A DNA stretch of 5,844 nucleotides from Bacteroidales bacterium (GCA_031259205.1 JAIRLS010000078.1:1-5844), one strand, 5' to 3'. Shown: positions 1 to 5,679, counted from the first letter of the stretch. The notes: generated from the letters alone by a model not told the origin. Made by a program: numbers and translations.

Positions 1-278
1 ATTTACCGCTTTCGTCTGATTGCTGTTTTTTATAATACAACTCAACCCCAAAAAAGGGTAGGTCGGAAAGTAAAAAAGAATAAGAAAATTGATGGCGAAC
101 GACGAGTATGAGTCGGTGGCGCACTTGCCTCCGTCAACGCCAAACGAAAGGGAATCAACCGGATAGAACCGGTTCGGGAAACAACACGGATGGAACACTA
201 CGCTAACCAATAGCGCTTCAAAAAAAGATTTGGCCAAGAAAAGGATGCACAATGGGGTAACGGGGTTGGCGGCGCCTC
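1..278. other. Non-coding left flank, no gene recognised
   Basis: This is the stretch downstream of the operon. I see no gene of recognisable family on either strand; the longest reading frames are short and unlike any family I know. It contains a small inverted repeat at 157-174 (AACCGG, 6-nt loop, CCGGTT), a 5-bp stem at 201-215 (CGCTA/TAGCG), and a 22-bp repeat copy at 209-230 listed separately. No hairpin followed by a T-run in the minus direction is present, so the operon's terminator is not evident here. No tRNA or other structured RNA was recognised. Confidence 0.6.
209..230 (+). repeat. Third copy of the inverted-repeat end sequence
   Basis: Positions 210-230 match the right end of the element at 5115-5136 at 19 of 21 bases, in the same orientation; the shared core is ATAGCGYYTCAAAAAAAGA. 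The copy lies about 50-70 nt beyond the last stop codon of the operon. It may be the right end of another member of the same small element family whose body runs to the left, but no matching left end is visible in positions 1-208, so it could also be a solitary or decayed end. Confidence 0.6.
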
Positions 279-1991
279 TCACCTCGGACGATTGCCGCCG
301 CCCGTGCCCGGGGAAGGATCGCCCACACTGGTGACCATCGAACTGACGGTGAAAGATTGGACGAGCGTCCCCTGCGTATAGTCGCCACCGGAGTACAGGC
401 CGTGGAAGTCTGTACCTCCGGCAATACTTCCGCCCGTGTACAGGGAGTAACCGGCGCCTGTGGCGAGGTTGGGAGCGCTGAACAGCATGGTTATCCGGGT
501 GTAGTTGCGCGGCAGTTTGAAGGTCAGCATAGCCGTTCCGCCGGCGGAAGCGATGTGGATGATCTGCCCGGCGGAAGTGGAACCGCTGTACACGATGACG
601 GGTTGCGTGCAGACGGAGGCGGTGGGAGCGCTGGAGGCGCCACCCACGGCAACTGTCGTTCCGCCCGTGATTTTTAACGTGTTCCTGTCGCAGTCGATGC
701 CTTCTTCGGGAGAGGCGGCGCCGGACGCGACAATCGTGCCGCCGGTGACGGTCAGCGTGCCGTTGCTGTCGATACCGTCGTTGACGGCGCTGTATGCGTA
801 TATCTCACCGCCGTTGACGACGATCCTGCTGCTTGCGTTGATGGCGTCGTCATAAGCGTCGATCTCGATGATGCCGCCGTTGACGGTCAGCGTCTGTTTG
901 CTCTCCATTCCTTCGGCTTCCGTGGCGGCGGTAGTGATACGGATCGTTCCGCCATTGACGGTCAGGTCGCCTTCGGCTTTCATTCCCTTTGCGGCGGAAT
1001 CGTCCTGACCGTAGCGAAACTGCTTGCCGGTGGTGGCGATTTGCAGCGAACCGCCGTTGACGGTGATGTTACCGTCGGCGCTGACGCCTTTTCCGGCCGT
1101 GCCGTCGGAAACGACGTTGAGCGTTCCTCCCGTCATGTCGAAATTGCCGCTGCATTTGAGGCCGGCCGAAGAGCTGATGTCGGCTTTTGCCGTATTGTAG
1201 GAGGCGTTGCCGGTGGTGTGGAGCGTGACGTTACCACCCGATATTTCCACGTTGCCTTCTTCACATTCCATGCCGTCGTCGGTTGCCGTAACGGACAGGA
1301 GGCCGCCCCTCACCGATATGAAGTCGTTGGCGTGGACGCCGTCCTTGTAGGCGCTCTGTATTTCGATGTTGCCGCCCGAAATCGTGACATGATCGTCACT
1401 GCAAACGGCGTGCTTGTAGTAACCCTTCAGGACGAGTTTCCCGCTTCCGTCGAAGTTCAGCCCCCCTTCGCTAAAGATGGTTGCTTTGCGGTCTTCCGCG
1501 TTATCGGAATAAATATTGTTGTCGATCATCCGGTTGTTCGTTTCCCCGACCAGCAGTAGCGTCGCCTCCTGCCGCGATTGGATGTTAAGCGCCGGCCCGT
1601 CGGAGCAGATAAGGTGGACGCCGTTCAGTACGACGCGGAAATCAGCGTCGCTGTATATCCCAAACGAGCCGTCGGTATGGACGCCCGTCAAAACGTAATT
1701 GACCGTTGTGCCGGAAAGAGTGGACTTTACTGTTACCCGTCCGCCATCTGCCGCAACGGACACGCCTTTCCCTTCGTAAGGATTGTCGACGGACACGCTG
1801 CCGGATGCGTACGCAATGGTGACGGCATCGGCAAAAACGGTATCTTTCGGGTTGGTGACGAAGGGTTCGTCTTTGTCGCGGTCGTTGGTTTCCGTGTTGG
1901 GGACGCCGTCATCGTCCGATTCTTCAACAGGACTGTTGCAGGCCGGAATGAGGCCGGCAAGTAAAATAAGCCGTAAAACTGTCTTTTTCAT
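279..1991 (-). CDS. Cthe_2159/DUF4353-type beta-helix carbohydrate-binding lipoprotein
   Basis: The 570-residue protein begins with a lipoprotein signal (MKKTVLRLILLAGLIPAC), with the lipidated cysteine at residue 18. The next 25 residues are rich in Asp and Glu, which in Bacteroidota often accompanies surface export of lipoproteins. From about residue 90 to 450 there are rung-like repeats built around 'x-L-T-V-x-G-G-x-I-x-I', with Gly-Gly pairs near 207, 230, 252, 288, 313, 347, 372, 394, 417 and 443. Between them are acidic turns such as DDG (238-240), DDA (381-383), NDGID (404-408) and GIDCD (431-435). This is the pattern of the Cthe_2159 family, whose founding member is a calcium-containing right-handed parallel beta-helix that binds acidic polysaccharide such as polygalacturonate. 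The C-terminal 100 residues form a separate beta-rich domain ending in a Gly-rich tail. It is the last gene of the operon, 18 nt after the barrel gene. Its ligand here is unknown. No catalytic site is apparent, so a binding role is more likely than an enzymatic one. Confidence 0.88.
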   Translation of the reverse strand: MKKTVLRLILLAGLIPACNSPVEESDDDGVPNTETNDRDKDEPFVTNPKDTVFADAVTIAYASGSVSVDNPYEGKGVSVAADGGRVTVKSTLSGTTVNYVLTGVHTDGSFGIYSDADFRVVLNGVHLICSDGPALNIQSRQEATLLLVGETNNRMIDNNIYSDNAEDRKATIFSEGGLNFDGSGKLVLKGYYKHAVCSDDHVTISGGNIEIQSAYKDGVHANDFISVRGGLLSVTATDDGMECEEGNVEISGGNVTLHTTGNASYNTAKADISSSAGLKCSGNFDMTGGTLNVVSDGTAGKGVSADGNITVNGGSLQIATTGKQFRYGQDDSAAKGMKAEGDLTVNGGTIRITTAATEAEGMESKQTLTVNGGIIEIDAYDDAINASSRIVVNGGEIYAYSAVNDGIDSNGTLTVTGGTIVASGAASPEEGIDCDRNTLKITGGTTVAVGGASSAPTASVCTQPVIVYSGSTSAGQIIHIASAGGTAMLTFKLPRNYTRITMLFSAPNLATGAGYSLYTGGSIAGGTDFHGLYSGGDYTQGTLVQSFTVSSMVTSVGDPSPGTGGGNRPR

Positions 1992-2009
1992 GTGCGGTAA
2001 ATTTGAATT

Positions 2010-2708
2010 TTAAAATGAATAAGCATAACAGACGTCTGTCACAAGCCTGTCTTGAGGACGCTGTTCGTTGACGTCCCGATGATATATGCCCGAAATATTG
2101 AGCGTGCTTTTTCGGTCTATCCGGCAGGCAACGGATACTGCGATGCGAACGCCGTTGAATCGGTTTCCGTCGGGACGGTTCAATTGATAGAAGGTTTCCG
2201 CCGATATGGCAGGAGTAAAGCGGCAGCGCGGGATGTCGCAGGCTATCTTCAGTCGGTTGCGCCAACTCCACGCGGGGTTGATTTTGTACGTGTCTATTTT
2301 CCCGCTTTTTTTGATTCGGTCGCTTTCGTCTTTCGTCGTTACCTGAATCTTTTCCCGCAGGCTGAAAGCAAAGTTGCCCCATTTCTGTTTTCCCAGCGCA
2401 AAAGTCGTCAGGCGGTGGCGCGGCTGGAAGTCGTCGTATTCCGTATCGTGGAAATAAAGGAACTGATACGCCGCGCCGATTCGCAGATTCTTGACGACAG
2501 CGCAGTTGCCGCCGAGTTTCAATCCCCACCGGCCGACCGTACGGGCATTGTCGCGCATTCGGAGTTCCAGTTCCCCGTTCCAGCTCCATCGTGTCCATTT
2601 CTTTTCCGCTTGCACGCCTGTCCATATCCCGAAATCGCGGCTCCGGGCTTTCGCCGCCATACCGGACAACAACAGCAACACTACGATAAAAAAAATCCTG
2701 ATGTTCAT
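2010..2708 (-). CDS. DUF2490 family protein, probable outer-membrane beta-barrel
   Basis: The 232-residue protein starts with a Sec signal peptide (hydrophobic residues about 5-17, likely cleavage near AAKA at 18-21). The mature part opens with 'DFGIWTGVQAEKKW' and continues as alternating polar and aromatic strands: WSWNGELELRMRDN (about 41-54), LRIGAAYQFLYF (about 75-86), HRLTTFALG, and FAFSLREKIQVTT. It ends in an aromatic residue (YAYSF), typical of outer-membrane barrels. This matches the DUF2490 family, whose members carry the same WxGxExxxR-type opening and a length of 220-250 residues. No function is established for the family. It lies 43 nt after the DUF4956 gene and 18 nt before the lipoprotein gene, so co-expression is very likely. 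An outer-membrane anchoring or channel role for the operon is inference. Confidence 0.8.
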   Translation of the reverse strand: MNIRIFFIVVLLLLSGMAAKARSRDFGIWTGVQAEKKWTRWSWNGELELRMRDNARTVGRWGLKLGGNCAVVKNLRIGAAYQFLYFHDTEYDDFQPRHRLTTFALGKQKWGNFAFSLREKIQVTTKDESDRIKKSGKIDTYKINPAWSWRNRLKIACDIPRCRFTPAISAETFYQLNRPDGNRFNGVRIAVSVACRIDRKSTLNISGIYHRDVNEQRPQDRLVTDVCYAYSF

Positions 2709-2751
2709 CCTATTTCTTTTTTTGACTGTTCGACGCTGCCTGCATTTACGA

Positions 2752-3456
2752 TTATCCTCTAATAATGTGGTCGATGGTATTTATTTCGTCCGTGTCGGCT
2801 TTGTAGTATACTTTCAGGTAAGCCGTGTCGCGCAGAAAATCGACATGTCCCACTTCCACCTTGATAATGTCCAGTCCTGTCCGGTTGCTGAGGTCGGCCA
2901 TCAGGGCGTCGCGGTTTTCGGGTTTAATCAGGTCGATTTTTTCGTAAAGAATCATTTTGGAGGAAGTGTGCCTGAGAAAACGGTTGCTTTCGAGCAGCCA
3001 GGTGACGAGGACGATGAACAGGTTTGCCGTGAGGACGGAAAACACCGGCACATCCGTCGATAAACCGTTGACCACCGAAACGCCAATGACAACGAACAGA
3101 TAGGTCATTTCACGGATATGTATCGTTTCCGTCCGGTAGCGTATCATGCCGAAGATGGCAAAAAGCCCCAGCGCAAAACCGATTTCCATCGGGATGCTTT
3201 GCAGAAGGAAAAGCAGGAGGAATATCGTCACCCCGAAAAGCATGAAGGTGAAATAATAGTCTTTTCGGCGGCTTTTCCGGTAATAGAAAAACTGGATAAT
3301 CACCCAGCAGACGACGAGGTTGAAGGCAAAGCGCAACAGCAACATCCAGAAGCCGGCAGCGTCAAAGACGTCGACGCCCATGAAGGAACTCCCCTCCCCT
3401 ATTAATGCGGCGGCATGTTCGGCGGCAATTTGGGGATCGTATTCGGATTGAATCAT
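2752..3456 (-). CDS. DUF4956 family inner-membrane protein
   Basis: The 234-residue protein has a soluble N-terminus of about 35 residues and five hydrophobic segments at roughly 36-58, 67-86, 90-104, 116-133 and 136-155. It ends in a soluble domain from 160 to 234. The stretch 'GLFAIFGMIRYRTETIHIREMTYLFVVIG' spread over residues 97-125 carries the hallmark of DUF4956: Gly-Leu-Phe-Ala-Ile-Phe, then Ile-Arg-Tyr-Arg-Thr-Glu, then Arg-Glu-Met-Thr-Tyr. Genes of this family are regularly found beside VTC-domain polyphosphate polymerases, and here the polymerase gene ends 49 nt upstream. A plausible role is as membrane partner of the polymerase, for example tethering it or forming a path for its product, comparable to the small membrane subunit of the yeast VTC complex; that comparison is functional inference, not visible homology. 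No catalytic motif is evident. The start at 3456 fits the family length; the leader between the genes is AT-rich and contains a heptamer repeat. Confidence 0.88.
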   Translation of the reverse strand: MIQSEYDPQIAAEHAAALIGEGSSFMGVDVFDAAGFWMLLLRFAFNLVVCWVIIQFFYYRKSRRKDYYFTFMLFGVTIFLLLFLLQSIPMEIGFALGLFAIFGMIRYRTETIHIREMTYLFVVIGVSVVNGLSTDVPVFSVLTANLFIVLVTWLLESNRFLRHTSSKMILYEKIDLIKPENRDALMADLSNRTGLDIIKVEVGHVDFLRDTAYLKVYYKADTDEINTIDHIIRG

Positions 3457-3471
3457 ATTATTATTGTATTA

Positions 3472-3499
3472 TTCACTATTAACTATTCACTATTCACTA
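3472..3499 (-). repeat. Four tandem heptamers in the leader of the DUF4956 gene
   Basis: Read on the coding (minus) strand, four adjacent 7-bp units occupy exactly this 28-bp stretch: TAGTGAA, TAGTGAA, TAGTTAA, TAGTGAA. They fill most of the 49-nt gap between the polymerase stop and the DUF4956 start and end 15 nt before the ATG. Units contain stop codons in more than one frame. Short tandem units of this sort can change copy number by slippage, which would alter spacing in the leader; whether this affects expression is unknown. Confidence 0.8.
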
Positions 3500-3505
3500 C
3501 TGCTG

Positions 3506-4273
3506 TCAGTATCTAAAAAACACCGACAGGGTATTCAATTTGCTTTTGAAACGGTTGTATTTGGCATGGGGGTCGGTCAGGACGGTTCCCATGCAGTATT
3601 TGCTGAAGGAAACGGGTTTTATCCTCGCGCGGTGCAGGATATTCCTGAAATCGGAGCATTGCCGGCCGTCCTGTTTCAGTTCGAGTATCATCAGTTGTTC
3701 CGGCGATGCGCGCCTGCCGGTCCGGTGATTCAGGAAAGAAAGACGAATATCGACGGTTATCCGCTCGGTGGCCTTCCGGTTGACGAAGGTCATCCGCCGG
3801 AAATGGCTGGAGAGCGCCGGCGACATATCTTCGCTGCGGAACATGGCGTTGGCGTTGAGAAAGGGTTGAGCGTCCGCCAAATCGCTCATCGACAGTAGCG
3901 GGGAAGAATGGACGGGGATGCGCCATTTGCTTGTCCGTCCCTTGTTGTTTTTGTTTTTTATCTCCAGAAAGGAAAGACCCGATTCAACATACGAACGGAT
4001 ACGTACCTTCTGCCGGTTCAGTTTCCCGTTATGGTGCATGAGGAACATGTCCAGTGCGTGCGTATCCATGTATTGCGTACGGTAGGCGGCTATGTACGCG
4101 CCGCTGATTACCTGCACCCTGAAAAGAGGCTTCATCTCCTCCAGCAGACGGGGCAGGAACAACGCCGAAACGACATACTTGGAGTCCATGCGTTCCATCA
4201 GGCGAAGGTTCGTTATTTCGTCGAGCGTAACCGGCGGCATTTCCGTCAGCAGTTCATTTATACGTGTATTCAT
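3506..4273 (-). CDS. VTC-domain polyphosphate polymerase family protein
   Basis: The 255-residue protein shows the ordered signature of the VTC/CYTH-like triphosphate-tunnel fold. Seen motifs are ERMDSKYVV (27-35, Lys32), RTQYMDT (65-71), KVRIRSY (89-95, basic residues on one strand), FLEIKNKNNKGRT (102-114, E-x-K then Arg), ITVDIRL (172-178), MILELK (195-200, second E-x-K) and SFSKYCMG (222-229). The alternating Glu, Lys and Arg residues line the nucleotide-phosphate and metal tunnel in known members such as the yeast Vtc4 catalytic domain, which makes polyphosphate from ATP; that activity is inferred here. There is no signal peptide or membrane segment, so it should act in the cytoplasm, probably at the membrane with the DUF4956 product. 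I chose the ATG at 4273 because translation further upstream (to 4423) only reads the previous gene out of frame and has no family similarity. The start overlaps that gene by 20 nt, with AAGG just before it, suggesting translational coupling. Confidence 0.88.
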   Translation of the reverse strand: MNTRINELLTEMPPVTLDEITNLRLMERMDSKYVVSALFLPRLLEEMKPLFRVQVISGAYIAAYRTQYMDTHALDMFLMHHNGKLNRQKVRIRSYVESGLSFLEIKNKNNKGRTSKWRIPVHSSPLLSMSDLADAQPFLNANAMFRSEDMSPALSSHFRRMTFVNRKATERITVDIRLSFLNHRTGRRASPEQLMILELKQDGRQCSDFRNILHRARIKPVSFSKYCMGTVLTDPHAKYNRFKSKLNTLSVFFRY

Positions 4274-4706
4274 AGACCTTGGTGGAATAGAGTTTGCCGT
4301 TGGGGTTGTAGTTGTACTGGACTTTCTTCCGCCCGTCGGGGAAGTATTCGTATTTTCGTATCCGGTAGAGCTTGTTTTTGTCATTGTACACGTTTTCGCG
4401 GATACATTTTCCGTTTTCGTCATATTCGAAGGTGATTCGCTCTCGCTGTCCGTAAACGGCGTATTCGATTTCCTCGACTTTGTATCCGTTGACGTCCCAT
4501 ACGGTCAGATGATCCAGCCATTGCCTTTTTCCGCCGGCATAGGTATTAAACTCCTTCGTTACGAGATTCCGCCGCTTTTCCCTCGATTCGTCCCGCAAAT
4601 TCGACTGCCCGTCCCGATTTTCCTGCGCCGCAACGCCATGGCAGAACCCGACAAGCCATGCCGCCGCAAAAATGATCTTCCTGTTTCTTGCCATGTTACC
4701 GTTCAT
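4254..4706 (-). CDS. Small secreted protein with YD/MORN-like repeats
   Basis: The first gene of the operon encodes 150 residues from the ATG at 4706, or 146 from the ATG at 4694. A signal peptide is clear (basic RNRK, then IIFAAAWLVGF, likely cleavage around GVAAQ, residues 24-28). The mature part has a charged linker (29-60), then repeating units with a turn of the type Y-x-x-x-G-K/R: DVNGYK (71-76), YDENGK (95-100), YFPDGRK (121-127) and NPNGK (134-138). Each turn is followed by a Tyr-rich strand, ending in KVYEYTYK. This resembles the YD/YwqK-like repeats of many secreted Bacteroidota proteins of unknown role. A longer frame open to 4796 is rejected because the predicted promoter lies inside it. 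The stop overlaps the start of the polymerase gene. I do not recognise a specific family; periplasmic or surface location is the safest statement. Its place at the head of this operon suggests an accessory role there. Confidence 0.75.
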   Translation of the reverse strand: MNGNMARNRKIIFAAAWLVGFCHGVAAQENRDGQSNLRDESREKRRNLVTKEFNTYAGGKRQWLDHLTVWDVNGYKVEEIEYAVYGQRERITFEYDENGKCIRENVYNDKNKLYRIRKYEYFPDGRKKVQYNYNPNGKLYSTKVYEYTYK

Positions 4707-4738
4707 TGTCTTTTTTATTACAAAACCGTTACAAAGCA

Positions 4739-4769
4739 CAAAGATAGTCGGGATGCGCTTTACCGGAAA
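4739..4769 (-). promoter_or_regulatory. Bacteroides-type promoter of the five-gene operon
   Basis: On the minus strand TATCTTTG (4746-4739) matches the Bacteroidota -7 consensus TAnnTTTG exactly, and TTTC (4769-4766) sits 19 nt upstream, matching the -33 TTTG in three of four positions at the usual spacing. Transcription would begin near 4733, giving a leader of roughly 25-40 nt before the first start codon. No other site of this quality was seen between 4706 and 4915. Confidence 0.6.
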
Positions 4770-4915
4770 GCCGCAAAAGCGCGAAACTCCCCCCAAACCG
4801 GAAAAACGCGCCTCAAAACCGCCGTTTTACGGGATGAAACGGATAAATACTGGAAACTTCCGCTGCTTCCCGTTTACAGACAGACCACTTAATTGATGTA
4901 AAAAAAATTCCGTTC

Positions 4916-5136
4916 ATTCTTTTTTTGAGACGCTATGGGTCAGTGGACTGTTCCAGACGTGTTTTGTTTCCCGTTTTCTTCCCTTCCTTCTTAAAAGTCC
5001 TGAAAGACGTTCCGCATTCTCCAAAGCAGACGCACGCCGTGCGTCTCTACATTCAGACGCACGCCGTGCGTCTCTACATTCGTGTATTCGTGGGGCGACA
5101 GAAGAATTGTTTTTCATAGCGCCTCAAAAAAAGAAT
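4916..5136. mobile_element. Candidate MITE-like element with 22-bp terminal inverted repeats
   Basis: Positions 4916-4937 and 5115-5136 are inverted copies of one another, identical at 21 of 22 bases (one transition). Each end reads inward as ATTCT, a run of T, then GAGRCGCTATG. The similarity stops sharply at 4916 and 5136 and does not continue inward, which is what terminal repeats of a small non-autonomous element look like. There is no transposase inside; the 177-bp interior contains the doubled palindrome at 5027-5080. I see no clear target duplication (flanks are CGTTC on the left and TAACC on the right), so insertion by transposition is not proven. A related end lies at 209-230. Confidence 0.55.
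5027..5080. repeat. Two tandem 27-bp REP-like palindromic units
   Basis: Two identical 27-bp units sit head to tail (5027-5053 and 5054-5080). Each contains a perfect palindrome AGACGCACG-C-CGTGCGTCT (5028-5046 and 5055-5073) followed by CTACATT. The arms can form an 8-bp GC-rich hairpin with a 3-nt loop. Palindromes ending in GTAGAGACG/CGTCTCTAC are recurrent intergenic repeats in Bacteroidota and cyanobacteria, so this is probably a dispersed REP-type sequence; that match is from memory and untested. Confidence 0.8.
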
Positions 5137-5177
5137 TAACCCTTACTTCCCGTGCGGAATGGGCAAGAGCGTTTACA

Positions 5178-5360
5178 TACGTGTGCGGCAAAAATTGCAC
5201 ACGTGTGAAAATTTAAAAACACTGTGTGAAAATTTATTTCCACACGTATGGAAATTTAAAAACACTGTGTGAAAATTTAAAAACACTGTGTGAAAATTTA
5301 TCTCCACACGTGCGAAAATTTAAAAACACTGTGTGGAAATTTAAAAACACTGTGTGAAAA
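5178..5360. repeat. Array of eight 21/22-bp units of two alternating types
   Basis: A spacer beginning AAATTTA alternates with a GTG-rich core. Eight cores end at 5207, 5228, 5250, 5271, 5292, 5314, 5335 and 5356, a spacing of 21 or 22. Type B cores (about 5198-5207, 5240-5250, 5304-5314) read CACACGTGTG or close variants; type A cores (5219-5228, 5262-5271, 5283-5292, 5326-5335, 5347-5356) read ACACTGTGTG. The order is B A B A A B A A. B units are 22 bp and A units 21 bp. A degenerate ninth core lies at 5178-5187, and ACGTGTGC (5179-5186) pairs with GCACACGT (5197-5204). There are no unique spacers, so this is not a CRISPR array. Confidence 0.85.
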
Positions 5361-5426
5361 TGGGTGTATTTCAAATTGTCGTATTCCTTTTTCTTGTGTG
5401 CGGAGAGATTTTGTGCATGAATGTAA

Positions 5427-5441
5427 ATCCCTTTAAGGGAT
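5427..5441. repeat. Short inverted repeat
   Basis: ATCCCTT-T-AAGGGAT is a perfect palindrome with 7-bp arms. As RNA it would form a 6-bp stem with a 3-nt loop. No T-run follows in either direction, so it is not a standard terminator. Role unknown. Confidence 0.6.
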
Positions 5442-5528
5442 GCGAAACAAATAAGGTATAACAGATTAACAATAATAATAAGGTGTGAATGCTCTTTGCT
5501 ACAATTTTTCTTGCTTGATACAGCAGAT

Positions 5529-5553
5529 GGCAAATTTTGCCCGTCAGGGCAAA
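5529..5553. repeat. Two overlapping, mutually exclusive hairpins
   Basis: TTTGCCC-GTCA-GGGCAAA (5536-5553) forms a 7-bp stem with a 4-nt loop and is followed by GATTTTC on the plus strand. Its left arm also belongs to a second palindrome, GGCAAA-T-TTTGCC (5529-5541), so only one can form at a time. It could act as a weak plus-strand terminator or as an alternative-structure switch, but it lies upstream of the predicted start site of the nuclease gene, so its link to that gene is unclear. Confidence 0.6.
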
Positions 5554-5600
5554 GATTTTCGTTATATTTTATTAATTTCTCATTCCTTAGCGATAAGAGT

Positions 5601-5614
5601 GGCTGTCGTCAGCC
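5601..5614. repeat. Small stem-loop
   Basis: GGCTG-TCGT-CAGCC can form a 5-bp stem with a 4-nt loop, about 80 nt before the nuclease gene. No flanking T-run. Given its short stem this may be chance. Confidence 0.4.
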
Positions 5615-5625
5615 GTTCACAGTTT

Positions 5626-5666
5626 GTAAAAATTATTTTTACTTCTAAAAAATATCACTAAATTTG
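5626..5666 (+). promoter_or_regulatory. Bacteroides-type promoter of the nuclease gene, overlapped by a palindrome
   Basis: TAAATTTG at 5659-5666 matches the -7 consensus TAnnTTTG exactly; TTTT at 5636-5639 is a three-of-four match to the -33 TTTG with a 19-nt spacer. Transcription would start about 5673, 20 nt before the ATG. A perfect palindrome, GTAAAAAT-T-ATTTTTAC (5626-5642), covers the -33 box, a position where a repressor would block the polymerase; no known operator consensus is recognised. Confidence 0.5.
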
Positions 5667-5679
5667 CCGAATAAAATAT

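Noticed and set aside
92..168. Short plus-strand frame beginning ATGGCGAACGACGAG
   Set aside because: Only about two dozen codons, no family similarity and no promoter seen; could be chance.
268..302. GC-rich hairpin (GGCGGCG/CGCCGCC) across the last stop codon as terminator
   Set aside because: The loop is 21 nt and no T-run follows on the minus strand; part of the stem is coding sequence for the Gly/Arg tail.
2052..2762. Long plus-strand frame antisense to the DUF2490 gene
   Set aside because: It lies fully opposite a well-supported gene and has no recognisable motif or start signal; the same holds for the plus-strand frames at 357-677, 505-855, 1041-1559 and 3464-3898.
4274..4423. N-terminal extension of the polymerase frame up to 4423
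   Set aside because: It is the out-of-frame reading of the YD-like gene, low-complexity in Thr, Ser and Pro, and outside the VTC domain; the ATG at 4273 has AAGG before it.
4707..4796. Extension of the first operon gene to a start at 4796
   Set aside because: The best promoter lies inside this stretch, and the signal peptide begins after 4706.
4914..5117. 67-residue minus-strand frame within the inverted-repeat element
   Set aside because: It reads the two tandem palindromes (repeated ECRDARRAS) and both inverted ends; no family similarity.
5178..5360. CRISPR array
   Set aside because: Repeat period is 21-22 bp with no unique spacers, and there are no cas genes in view.
5234..5533. 99-residue minus-strand frame ending in FHTVFLN/FSHSVFK repeats
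   Set aside because: The 21-bp unit is a multiple of three, so it yields a repeating peptide automatically; the 22-bp units break the frame, and there is no promoter or ribosome site.
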